From a virus: a stretch of 28,236 nucleotides of DNA. How positions within the stretch are numbered: position 1 is the first letter of the stretch; the number at the start of each line of letters is the position of its first letter. Shown here in pieces: positions 1-7,150 of the stretch. The stretch covers positions 1-28,236 of the IMG/VR virus record IMGVR_UViG_3300049255_000026. One strand, given 5' to 3'. The notes beneath the pieces were generated by a model that saw nothing but the letters and a program-made list of their open reading frames with translations, had not been told where the DNA came from and searched no databases. A program made the translations under genes and the position numbers.

Positions 1-2993
1 GATGCGCCCTGGCCCACAATATTCTGCGTCGCCGTGCCGGTGGCCGTGTTGGCCGTGGGGTTCGAGATGCGCAGCTCCCAGCCCACGAAGTTCGTGCTGG
101 TCAAAGCCGGTATGGTGAACGTGCCACCCGCCGCCGTGATGAAGGTGAGCAGGTTGCCATTCGAGGTCGTGATCGTGGTGCCGGTCGTGATCTGGCTGTG
201 CTGCAGCGCGAACGCGTTCTGCATCTGGATCTGCTTGTTGAAGTTCGAATTGCAGATCACGTCGGACGTCGGCGCGCCCGACAGGTTTAAGGCGCCAAAG
301 CCGTTGCTGCCGATGATGGCGCCCACGCCAGCGTAGTAGGCGCTGATGGGATTGGTGTTGGCGCCCGACATCAGGACTTTCTGACCGCTCGAATCGAAGT
401 CCGTCGAGAGCCCCGAATACTGGCTGTTGATGCGGATGCCCTGCGAGAAGTACAGGTTCCGGATGCACAGGTCGCAGGTCGAGGACGCGCTGTGGGAGTT
501 GCCGAGCTCGAGGTCGAGGCCGGTGCAGCCCTGCACCACGATGTGCGCCGTGCCGCCCACCTCGAAGTCGGAGGCGCCCTTGACTGAGCTATAGGTGACG
601 CTCGACCCTGAGTCGAAGCCGCCTATCTCGAAGACCGGCCAGCCCTGGGTGACGACGTTCACCGCGGTCGCGCCCGTCGAGGGGATCGGGGTCGAACCGC
701 CCGAGCCGCCCATCGCATTGCCGGCGGTCAGATACCCCGAGCCCGTGGTGCCGCTCATCGACAGCACGAAGTAGATGAGGCCCGTGGTGTAGCCATTCGC
801 GGTCGCCGAGAATTTCACCGGCATGCCGACGCCGAACTTCGAGAGATCGGTGACGCCAAACTTGCACGTCTCGACGTTGGGTGTGCCGGATGCGTTGAAC
901 GTGATGACCGTGCCGCCGACCGTCGCGGAGACTTGGAACGCGGTGCCCGAAAGGCCGGTCGCAGAGACGTAGTACACCGTGCCCGTGACCACTTGGCCAC
1001 CCGAGGTGCCGACGGTCGCGGTAAAGAACACCGGATCGTTCGCCGCAAAGCTTTGGGTCGCGACGATGCTCGCCGAGCCCGAGGTGATGGTGGTCGCCAT
1101 CGGCGCGACGAAGGTTGCCGCCTGGGTGCTGGTCGTCGTGGCACCCGAGCCGCCCATGTCGAACAGGCTCATGTTGTTTAAGGAGCTCGAGGCGCGCGAC
1201 TGCACCGCCCACACGCGTCCCGACCCGTTGGCGGTCGATCCGCCCCCGGTCAGCTTGCTCACGTGGCTGTTGCCGAAGTTGTAGAGCGTTGTGCCGGACG
1301 CCATGAACTGGCCGCCCTGCAGGTTGCCGTAGACGCTGATGCGCTCGAAGCTGCACTGCGCGAAGTTCTCGAACCAGAAAGCATTGACCGTGCAATTCTG
1401 GATGAACAGGTCGTGGAAGTAGCCGTAGTTCGGGCCTCCCTGATAGAGCGCGCCACACTTGATGCCGTAGGTGCCGTTCGAGATGGCGAGGTTCGAGACG
1501 CCGCAATTCGCGATCAGGCTCGACAAGAGCAGTGAGCCCGAGCCGTACTGGGACCCTAAATCGGTGGCGTTCCCTGAAAAGATCGGGAATGTGCCGTTGC
1601 CTTGGATGATCGTGCCGCTCGAGGGCGACGGGTTGCCGCCGCTCTGGGACAGCACGAAGCCGGACCCTTCGAACATGACGCCCGCGAGCAGCACGATCGT
1701 CGCGGTGATGGTGATGGTTTGCGGGGGCAGTTGCACGGTGCCGCCGCCCGCCGCGTTCGCCGCGGTCGCCGCCGCGTTGATGGTTGCCGCGGTGATCGGC
1801 GTCGCCGGGTAGAAAATGCCGGTGACGGTGCCCGCCGGCGCCTGGGCGAGCGCGAGCGTGCCCGAGGTGATGTTCGAGGCGTTCGTCGTGTCGGTCGTCG
1901 CGGAGGTCGCCAATCCGCTGATGTTCGACGAAGGGATCGTGGGCAGCCGCGCGAGCGCGAGGGTACCGCCCGTGATGTTGCTCGCGTTCGTCGTATCGGT
2001 GGTCGCCGAGGTGGCAAGGCCCGTGATCTTGCTCGTCGGAATCGACGGCAATTGAGCGAGCGCCAAAGTGCCTGAGTTGATGTTCGAGGCGTTCGTGGTA
2101 TCGGTGGTCGCCGACGGCGCAAGGCCTGAAATGTCGCTCGAGGCCAGGACCACCGCGCCCGTGCGGCCCGCGACCGAGATCACCTCATTGGTGATGCCGT
2201 CGATCTTGTCCCACGTGCTCCCGTCGAACACGACGCTGTCGCCCAAGTTCCACGATGAGATCCCGTCGAGCGTCGTCGTGCCCGTGGTCGCGACCTTGTA
2301 GTAGTAGCCCTTGGTGCCCGTGCTCGAGGTCAGCGTCGGGGTGTTGGTGGATGCGTTCCACGTGCCTTGGTAGTTGAGCGCACCGGTGACGCTCGCCGGC
2401 AGTCGCGCGGCGCTGATGGTGCCCGAGGTGATGTTCGACGCATTGGTCGTATCGGTGGTCGCGGATGCCGCCAGCCCCGAAATGCTGGTCGTGGGGATCG
2501 TCGGCAGGCGCGCCACGGACAGCGTGCCGGAACCAATGTTCGAAGCGTTCGTCGTATCGGTGGTGGCGGAGGGCGCCAATCCCGTGATGTCGCTTGCCGG
2601 TACCGGCGGCAGTTGCGTCGCGTTCAGCGTGCCCGACGTGATGTTGCTCGCGTTGGTGGTGTCTGACGTCGCGGAAGGCGCAAGGCCGGTGACCTTGGAA
2701 GCCGCAACGCTCGCCACGGTGACGCCGAGCGAAGACCCTGGAGAACCCGTGACGGTGATGGAACCGTCGGAGCTCGTGAGCGTGACGTTCCCCGAACCAC
2801 CGCCGCCGCCCAGCGTGGTCCAGGTCGTCCCGGTCCACTGCATGAGCCCCTGATCGCTCGTGACGACCAGCACGCCCGCGTTGATGAGCGACAGGTGCGG
2901 CAGGTTCGTGGAAACGAAGATGCCGGGCAGCTTCACATAGTCGGTGATCTCGACGTCACTGACCGAGTGGCCCTTCGGGTTGAGTACCGTCAC
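1..2993 (-). CDS. Tail fibre / tailspike protein, C-terminus beyond the left edge
   Basis: The minus-strand frame is open from a GTG at 2993 to position 1, about 997 residues, with no stop before the edge. Residues 1-100 form an N-terminal region ending in a glycine-rich stretch. Residues 101-205 and 288-391 each hold three copies of a 35-residue repeat built around SATTDTTNASNI. Between the blocks is a module with YQGTW and GTKGYYYKV motifs, followed by a GRTGAV motif; both are common in phage tail fibres. From about residue 395 the sequence turns into a pectate-lyase-like beta-helix start (GGGTVQLPPQTITITATIV). The role is host-surface recognition, possibly with glycan cleavage; no catalytic residues can be assigned. 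The stop of the upstream gene lies two codons before the GTG in the same frame. The GTG start is moderately supported, by a GGGA eight bases upstream. Confidence 0.85.
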   Translation of the reverse strand, partial: MTVLNPKGHSVSDVEITDYVKLPGIFVSTNLPHLSLINAGVLVVTSDQGLMQWTGTTWTTLGGGGGSGNVTLTSSDGSITVTGSPGSSLGVTVASVAASKVTGLAPSATSDTTNASNITSGTLNATQLPPVPASDITGLAPSATTDTTNASNIGSGTLSVARLPTIPTTSISGLAASATTDTTNASNITSGTISAARLPASVTGALNYQGTWNASTNTPTLTSSTGTKGYYYKVATTGTTTLDGISSWNLGDSVVFDGSTWDKIDGITNEVISVAGRTGAVVLASSDISGLAPSATTDTTNASNINSGTLALAQLPSIPTSKITGLATSATTDTTNASNITGGTLALARLPTIPSSNISGLATSATTDTTNASNITSGTLALAQAPAGTVTGIFYPATPITAATINAAATAANAAGGGTVQLPPQTITITATIVLLAGVMFEGSGFVLSQSGGNPSPSSGTIIQGNGTFPIFSGNATDLGSQYGSGSLLLSSLIANCGVSNLAISNGTYGIKCGALYQGGPNYGYFHDLFIQNCTVNAFWFENFAQCSFERISVYGNLQGGQFMASGTTLYNFGNSHVSKLTGGGSTANGSGRVWAVQSRASSSLNNMSLFDMGGSGATTTSTQAATFVAPMATTITSGSASIVATQSFAANDPVFFTATVGTSGGQVVTGTVYYVSATGLSGTAFQVSATVGGTVITFNASGTPNVETCKFGVTDLSKFGVGMPVKFSATANGYTTGLIYFVLSMSGTTGSGYLTAGNAMGGSGGSTPIPSTGATAVNVVTQGWPVFEIGGFDSGSSVTYSSVKGASDFEVGGTAHIVVQGCTGLDLELGNSHSASSTCDLCIRNLYFSQGIRINSQYSGLSTDFDSSGQKVLMSGANTNPISAYYAGVGAIIGSNGFGALNLSGAPTSDVICNSNFNKQIQMQNAFALQHSQITTGTTITTSNGNLLTFITAAGGTFTIPALTSTNFVGWELRISNPTANTATGTATQNIVGQGA
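1820..2132 (-). repeat. Tail fibre 105-bp repeats, block 2 (3 copies)
   Basis: A second set of three copies of the same 105-bp unit starts near 2132, 2027 and 1922. The core SATTDTTNASNI is identical in all three at protein level. The last copy leads into the beta-helix part of the protein. The two blocks suggest duplication of a three-unit cassette around a different module. Confidence 0.85.
2379..2693 (-). repeat. Tail fibre 105-bp repeats, block 1 (3 copies)
   Basis: Three tandem copies of a 105-bp unit encode 35 residues each, with the core SATTDTTNASNI(T/G)SGT followed by a short LPxxP linker; copy 1 reads SATSDTT. Copies start near 2693, 2588 and 2483 on the minus strand. The third copy is slightly shortened and runs into the next module. 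Confidence 0.85.
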
Positions 2994-2996
2994 CCG

Positions 2997-3356
2997 TCAG
3001 ATCCCGGTGCCGGGCGAGATGTAGAGCGTCGCCGTCCCGCCGGACGGGCAGATGGCCGCGAGCACCGCATCGTTCTGCCCAGCGATCACCGTGATGACCG
3101 TCGGGTACGGGTTCGGTGGCACGGGGAAATCCCCCGGGGTTGCGCCGTTCGGAACGAGTGCTACGAGGCCTGCGGCGCCCACGTTGACGAACGCGACGTT
3201 GGGCCCGGCGTTGTAGATCTGCAGTTGCGGGGCGGCGCCCGCCTTGATGGCCGCAATCACGGCGGCGGGCAGTGCGACGTTGGTCGAGGCTGCGCCGACG
3301 GAAAGGGAGACCGTCTGGGTCTGGAGGGGCGCGAACGCGTAGGCTTGGTCGGTCAT
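2997..3356 (-). CDS. Small virion structural protein, putative
   Basis: This 119-residue protein has no recognised catalytic motif. It is rich in Ala, Val, Gly and Pro with alternating beta-type hydrophobicity and ends in LYISPGTGI. That pattern (a repeated V-x-L start, a middle NAG/NVG segment, a terminal TLYISPG strand) is typical of small beta-sandwich proteins encoded next to phage tail genes. The ATG at 3356 is preceded by a clear AGGAA ribosome site. It follows a predicted terminator, and its TGA is in the same frame as the tail fibre start two codons on. A virion role is inferred from position; the exact function is unknown. Confidence 0.7.
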   Translation of the reverse strand: MTDQAYAFAPLQTQTVSLSVGAASTNVALPAAVIAAIKAGAAPQLQIYNAGPNVAFVNVGAAGLVALVPNGATPGDFPVPPNPYPTVITVIAGQNDAVLAAICPSGGTATLYISPGTGI

Positions 3357-3372
3357 GGTGGGTTCCTATCGC

Positions 3373-3406
3373 AAAAAAGGCCGCGCAAGTTTCCTCGGGC
3401 GGCCTT
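3373..3406 (-). terminator. Rho-independent terminator after the capsid gene group
   Basis: On the minus strand an 8-bp stem (AAGGCCGC paired with GCGGCCTT) encloses a 14-base loop and runs directly into a tract of T residues. It lies between the 178-residue protein gene and the 119-residue gene, so it should end or attenuate the head-gene transcript before the tail fibre genes. Confidence 0.75.
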
Positions 3407-3429
3407 CGGTAAGGTCAATGGCTGAAAGC

Positions 3430-3966
3430 TCAATACTCGTTGGCGCGCCGCGGTGTGGGGTCCTCGGCCGCCGACACAACCTTGCGAAAGCGGAAGTTGA
3501 TCGGCGTGGGGGCTGCGCGGTTCTTCTCCCACTTCGTCGGCGTGCCCTCGACGTCCTGCTCTAGGATCGTCACCGGCTCGTACGGATCGTCCGTGTAGAG
3601 CGCGGGCACCGAGACGTAGAAGATCTCCCCTTCCTCGTGCCGCGTGTCCATGGCACAGGTCGCCGTCGCGATCACGTAGCCCTCGTACGGCACGAGCGGA
3701 ATGTCCGGGCTGCCGGCGCTTTGCCGCTGCGAGTATTTCTCAAGGAGCAGCCGCTTGTCGGCGAGCTCCTTGGTGGCGGCAGCAAGCTCCTTCTGCAGGA
3801 TGGTTTCCTGCACCGAGAGCGTGGGTGTCGCCTGCTTGGCTTCGAGCGCATCCAAGCGCTCAAGCATGCGGGCGTTCAGCTCGCGGGATTTCGCGAGCTC
3901 CTCGGCCAATTCCCGACGCGTCAAAGTGCGTTCGGGTTCCTGGGCGGCGGTGTCGACGTCTGACAT
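3430..3966 (-). CDS. Phage protein with N-terminal coiled coil, unknown function
   Basis: This 178-residue protein starts with a charged, helical region (residues about 12-80) rich in Glu, Lys, Leu and Ala with heptad-like spacing, predicted to form a coiled coil. A beta-rich C-terminal part (about 90-165) follows, containing PYEGYVIATATCAMDTRH and a second half of short strands. It sits directly downstream of the cement-like and capsid genes, 9 bp from the former, and is followed by a terminator. A head or head-completion role is inferred from position only. I do not recognise the family. Confidence 0.7.
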   Translation of the reverse strand: MSDVDTAAQEPERTLTRRELAEELAKSRELNARMLERLDALEAKQATPTLSVQETILQKELAAATKELADKRLLLEKYSQRQSAGSPDIPLVPYEGYVIATATCAMDTRHEEGEIFYVSVPALYTDDPYEPVTILEQDVEGTPTKWEKNRAAPTPINFRFRKVVSAAEDPTPRRANEY

Positions 3967-3975
3967 GCCCTACCC

Positions 3976-4509
3976 CTACTTAACGCTGAAGCCGGACGCG
4001 TAGCCTTGGACGACCGAGTCCAAGTCCTTTGCCAGGAACGCGATGAACGCGCCCGCGGTGTAGGAGCCGGTCGTGATCGCTTGGACGCCGAGCCATTGGA
4101 GGTAGTTGGCCGAGCGCGGCAGCGCTTGAATCTGGCGAAAGCCCTTGCCGCCCTGCACGGCCGCGAACGACGCGGTGGGCAACGCCGTGAAATCAAGCAT
4201 CACGGTCGGAGTGCCGAGCGCCGAGGTGGCCGAGGTGATGAGCTGCATATCGATGGTCGTGCCGCCGACGGGTGCCGTCACCCAGTCGATGCAGAGCCAG
4301 ATCCGCTCACCGCCGCCCAAGTCTCGGCCCGCGTTCAGGTTGCCCGACAGCTGCGTGTCGCCCGCGGCGAGCTCGGTCAAGTACGCGCCCAAGGGGCTCG
4401 TGTCGTAGGAGTTGCCGGCGACGTAGGTGCCGGCGGCCCCCACGATGCTGGTGGACGGGGCGCCGGCGCCTTGGTTGCTGAAATCAGCCTGAAGGTCACG
4501 AATTGTCAT
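3976..4509 (-). CDS. Bbp16-like capsid cement protein, putative
   Basis: The 177-residue product is placed immediately after the major capsid gene, with only 1 bp between the two. Length, position and the beta-rich composition (repeated short strands such as LDFTALPT and LGVQAITTG) fit the Bbp16-type cement protein that decorates capsids of BPP-1-like podoviruses. The N-terminus MTIRDLQADFSNQG and the central GGGERIWLCIDW segment resemble members of this group as I recall them. The alternative is an unrelated decoration protein. Confidence 0.65.
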   Translation of the reverse strand: MTIRDLQADFSNQGAGAPSTSIVGAAGTYVAGNSYDTSPLGAYLTELAAGDTQLSGNLNAGRDLGGGERIWLCIDWVTAPVGGTTIDMQLITSATSALGTPTVMLDFTALPTASFAAVQGGKGFRQIQALPRSANYLQWLGVQAITTGSYTAGAFIAFLAKDLDSVVQGYASGFSVK

Positions 4510-4510
4510 G

Positions 4511-5512
4511 TTAGGTCACCGTCCCTTCGGTGTTCAGAATTTGGTCGACCTTGCGCAAGGGGATGCCCAAGAACTTGTACTCGATCTGAGTGAGCCCCTG
4601 CTCCACCGACAGCGCGTTGGTGCTTTTGGCGAGGGCCTGGATTTTCAGGATCGAGAAGATGGTGCGGTTCATGTAGAACGCGCAGCGTCCGGCGGTGGTC
4701 GAGGGCAGGCGGTCGATCGCGCGGGACATGAGCCCGATGAGATCGGCCGCCACGTTGTTGCCTGAGATCGTGGTGTCGATGTTGCAGATGCGCACGACGT
4801 AGCGCCAGTCCTTGACCGCGAGGCCGCACTTCCACTGCCAGTGCTCCCGGTAGGCGAGCATGCGGGCGCCGCCGATACCGGCGACGTTCTCAACGACGCC
4901 GAGGCCTAAGTCCGTGTGGCTCATGCCGGCCTTGCTGCCTTTCGGGAAGATGCCGGTGATGGACCCAGGCCCCCAGCAGACGAGGTAGATGCTGGTGTTG
5001 ACGGAGGCCGTGCCGCCGCCCGAAAGGATGTTCTGCGCGAACTTGCCGCCGGCGATCGCGTTGTAGCGCGGGTAGAAGCCGCGGAACACCGCGGGCGCCG
5101 TGGTGGGGTCGCCGTACATGAGGATGTTGGCGAAACCCTGGTTCATCGCTTCCATGAACCCGTCGGCCTCCGTCATGCGAAACGCCGCTTCCTCGCCGTT
5201 GAGCTCGACCAAGTCCTTGTCGACTTCGGAGAAGCCCTCGATCATCGCGGTCGCTTCATCGACCTGCGCGGTCGTGGACTTCGACGGCGTGATGCCCTGG
5301 TTCAAGGAGCGCGCCATCACGGTGGGAAGGCCGGTGCGCTGCGTGATGCGGTGGCCGGTCGGCAGGTTGCCCTCCTCCCACAGCATGTCGTTGATGATCT
5401 CGTTTTTCTGGGCGAGCATTTCGACGATCAGCGGGACTTTCCCGTCCGGATCGACGCGCGTCGCCCAGTCGGCGAGCGTGAGAACGTTGGAACCAATGGC
5501 GACTTGCGTCAT
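4511..5512 (-). CDS. Major capsid protein, BPP-1 (Bbp17) type
   Basis: This 333-residue protein matches the podoviral major capsid family by its N-terminal third. MTQVAIGSNVLTLADWA is followed by PTGHRITQRTGLP, a motif with LNQGITPSKSTTAQVDE, and FSEVDKDLVELNG. The middle carries FRGFYPRYN and the C-terminal half ends in LGIPLRKVDQIL. It would form the icosahedral shell with an HK97-type fold. It lies between the scaffold-like and cement-like genes, the expected order. The ATG at 5512 follows the scaffold gene by 17 bp. Confidence 0.92.
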   Translation of the reverse strand: MTQVAIGSNVLTLADWATRVDPDGKVPLIVEMLAQKNEIINDMLWEEGNLPTGHRITQRTGLPTVMARSLNQGITPSKSTTAQVDEATAMIEGFSEVDKDLVELNGEEAAFRMTEADGFMEAMNQGFANILMYGDPTTAPAVFRGFYPRYNAIAGGKFAQNILSGGGTASVNTSIYLVCWGPGSITGIFPKGSKAGMSHTDLGLGVVENVAGIGGARMLAYREHWQWKCGLAVKDWRYVVRICNIDTTISGNNVAADLIGLMSRAIDRLPSTTAGRCAFYMNRTIFSILKIQALAKSTNALSVEQGLTQIEYKFLGIPLRKVDQILNTEGTVT

Positions 5513-5529
5513 TTAAGCACTCCGAAAAT

Positions 5530-6222
5530 TTAGTTGGCCCGCTTGGGGTACATGATGTCTTTGGGTGCGCGTTTGGCCGACGCCGGGGCGCCCGTGCCTT
5601 TCTCGAAGGTGTCCTCGCTCAAGCGTTCACCGACGATGCGCATCGCGTTCACGAAGGAGGGATTGTTGCGGTAGCTTTTAGCGAGCTCACGAAACGCCGG
5701 CTCATAGCTGGTGAGAAAGCCGATGCCGGTCTCCGCCGCCGCGAGCTGCGGTGCGGTGAAGCGCGACTTGCTCTCTGCCTCCCAGGCTTTATCCTGCGCA
5801 GCCAACTGGGCTTGCCACCGTGCTTGAGCCGTGCGCGCCTGGTCGGCGAACAGGTCAACAATTTCCTGCGGACTCAAGGTGACTTTGCCTTCAGCGTTCG
5901 GAGCCTTCGCCTTCACAAATTCGGTGAACTTGGTCACCGCTTCAGGGGCGAGCTTAAGATCCGAGGGAACGTCGAAGACGGGAGCAGCAGGCGCGACGAC
6001 CGTCTGTCCATCAGTCTTGGGTGCAGTGTCTACCGTGGACGCAGTCGTTGCCGGGGGCGAGTCTGTCGCGGCCGGCGCGGGTGATGCGGTTGCGGGTGTC
6101 GTTGCGGGGGCGGTTGTGGCTGGCGGGACTTGAGTCGTTGCAGCAGCTGCGGGCGCCGTGTCAGCGCTTGCGGGCGCTGTCGTGGGAGTGCTTGAAGTGT
6201 CGCCGGGCGCCGCGTCTGCCAT
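5530..6222 (-). CDS. Putative capsid scaffolding protein
   Basis: From the ATG at 6222 the product is 230 residues. The first ~75 residues are a low-complexity Ala/Thr/Pro region. A charged helical domain follows, with FVKAKAPNAEG, then a long Ala/Gln/Lys-rich helix and a C-terminal basic tail ending KDIMYPKRAN. This layout, with location directly upstream of the major capsid gene, is typical of podoviral scaffolds. The frame can be extended to a TTG at 6261 or an ATG at 6237; I prefer 6222 because a GGATGGG sequence lies just upstream. No protease motif is seen. The call rests on context and composition. Confidence 0.65.
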   Translation of the reverse strand: MADAAPGDTSSTPTTAPASADTAPAAAATTQVPPATTAPATTPATASPAPAATDSPPATTASTVDTAPKTDGQTVVAPAAPVFDVPSDLKLAPEAVTKFTEFVKAKAPNAEGKVTLSPQEIVDLFADQARTAQARWQAQLAAQDKAWEAESKSRFTAPQLAAAETGIGFLTSYEPAFRELAKSYRNNPSFVNAMRIVGERLSEDTFEKGTGAPASAKRAPKDIMYPKRAN

Positions 6223-6277
6223 TGAAATCCCATCCATTAGACGGGGACCAATGCTAGGCAAGTCTCAACTGGGGAAA

Positions 6278-6297
6278 TGTTGTGAAACGTTGTAAAT
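6278..6297. promoter_or_regulatory. Short direct repeats between divergent genes
   Basis: Two near-identical 9-base units, GTTGTGAAA and GTTGTAAAT, lie in the AT-richer gap between the scaffold gene (minus) and the HTH gene (plus). They could be binding sites for the HTH protein. No convincing -35/-10 pair is seen on either strand. Confidence 0.3.
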
Positions 6298-6319
6298 TGC
6301 CGTGCTAATTGTCATTCGC

Positions 6320-6601
6320 ATGAGAGAACCGAACTTGTTGACGCAGAAAGGCTTAGCCGTTTTTTTAAGTGTGGATCGCATCACGATTTGGTACTGGTAC
6401 GCGCGCGACGTCGAGAACAAACCACCGCGCGTGAAGATCGGCAAGCGCTACTACTACTCGATCGAAGCCGTGCGCGAGTGGCTCAGGCTTGCCGGGTGCT
6501 CGTCTTTGGTTTCACGCGAGCCTGCTCCAACTCCCGCCGAACGGCGAACCATAAGGTTAAGTCGGTATCCGAGATCCACTGCTCGAGCTGCCACGCAATA
6601 G
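6320..6601 (+). CDS. AlpA/MerR-like helix-turn-helix protein
   Basis: The only plus-strand gene inside the head block. The ATG at 6320 gives 93 residues; a GTG at 6302 would add six. The N-terminal ~60 residues show the small winged-HTH pattern of excisionase/AlpA-type proteins: LLTQKGLAVFLSVDRITIWYW for the helix pair, RVKIGKRYYYSIEAVREWL for the wing and last helix. The rest is basic and low complexity and overlaps, convergently, the last 119 bp of the Bbp19-like gene, so the true functional part may end near 6500. It may regulate the divergent capsid genes or be a moron acquired by the phage. A spurious ORF is unlikely given the complete domain. Confidence 0.7.
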   Translation: MREPNLLTQKGLAVFLSVDRITIWYWYARDVENKPPRVKIGKRYYYSIEAVREWLRLAGCSSLVSREPAPTPAERRTIRLSRYPRSTARAATQ

Positions 6602-6896
6602 AGCGCCGGCCGGCGACCTCGCACATCGTCGAGTTGTTCGGATGAAAATGCGGCGCATTCCAGCCGCACGCGCCAATCAGCCGCGCCACGAACCGCACGC
6701 CCTCTTGAGTTGAGAGCACCGCGCGCAGGTCGTTGTCCCACTTCAATTCCCGCGACTTGTCGGTGAGCGCCTTGGCTTTCAGCTGCGCCGGGTTGCTCGC
6801 ATTGACGGGGGTTTCGAGGAATGCAAGCGTCGGATCGACCTTCTCCTCGGTCGGGTCGTTGTAGAGCTCCTCGGCAGATTTGGGTGGGTTGCTCAT
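6483..6896 (-). CDS. Bbp19-like phage protein
   Basis: The 137-residue product from the ATG at 6896 has the core GVRFVARLIGACG followed by APHFHPNNSTMCEVAGRRS and a terminal hydrophobic/amphipathic helix. This pattern (V-x-R/W-L-I/L-x-x-CG, then N-S-T, then a G-x-R helix) is shared by small Bbp19-type proteins located near the portal in many podoviruses. Its function is not established. Its start overlaps the stop of the upstream gene by 4 bp, so translation is probably coupled. The 3' end overlaps the plus-strand HTH gene. Confidence 0.75.
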   Translation of the reverse strand: MSNPPKSAEELYNDPTEEKVDPTLAFLETPVNASNPAQLKAKALTDKSRELKWDNDLRAVLSTQEGVRFVARLIGACGWNAPHFHPNNSTMCEVAGRRSIAWQLEQWISDTDLTLWFAVRRELEQARVKPKTSTRQA

Positions 6897-7150
6897 GAGA
6901 CGTCCACTTCGTCTGGGATCCGCGAGCAAACCCCCGAGACCAGGTGCTGCGCACGGGTCAGCCAGCCCTGCACCTCGAGTCCCGAGGTGCGATGGCCCCA
7001 GCCGTACACATTGACGTCTTGGTCCGCGCGGCCAAGTATTAAAATGCACGTCAGGTACGGATCCGGTGCTTTTTCGATCCAATCCGCCATCTTGCGCAGC
7101 TGCAGCGCGAGATCGTTTAAGTTCGTCACGGGAAATTCGACGACCTTCAT
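6893..7150 (-). CDS. Small protein downstream of portal, unknown function
   Basis: This 85-residue protein begins MKVVEFPVTNLNDLALQLRK, an amphipathic helix, and then alternates short strands (TCILILGRADQDVNVYGWG) with a last helix. Similar small alpha/beta proteins follow the portal gene in BPP-1-like phages, as I recall. The start overlaps the portal stop by 4 bp and its stop overlaps the Bbp19-like start. No catalytic motif is visible. Confidence 0.7.
   Translation of the reverse strand: MKVVEFPVTNLNDLALQLRKMADWIEKAPDPYLTCILILGRADQDVNVYGWGHRTSGLEVQGWLTRAQHLVSGVCSRIPDEVDVS

Noticed and set aside
589-2838. Long minus- and plus-strand frames across the tail fibre region with Arg/His/Gly-rich products
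   Set aside because: They are shadows of the open tail fibre frame; composition is unlike real proteins and the true frame has clear repeats and beta-helix motifs.
1-3000. Diversity-generating retroelement, as in BPP-1
   Set aside because: No reverse transcriptase and no pair of template/variable repeats with adenine-specific differences is visible in the window.
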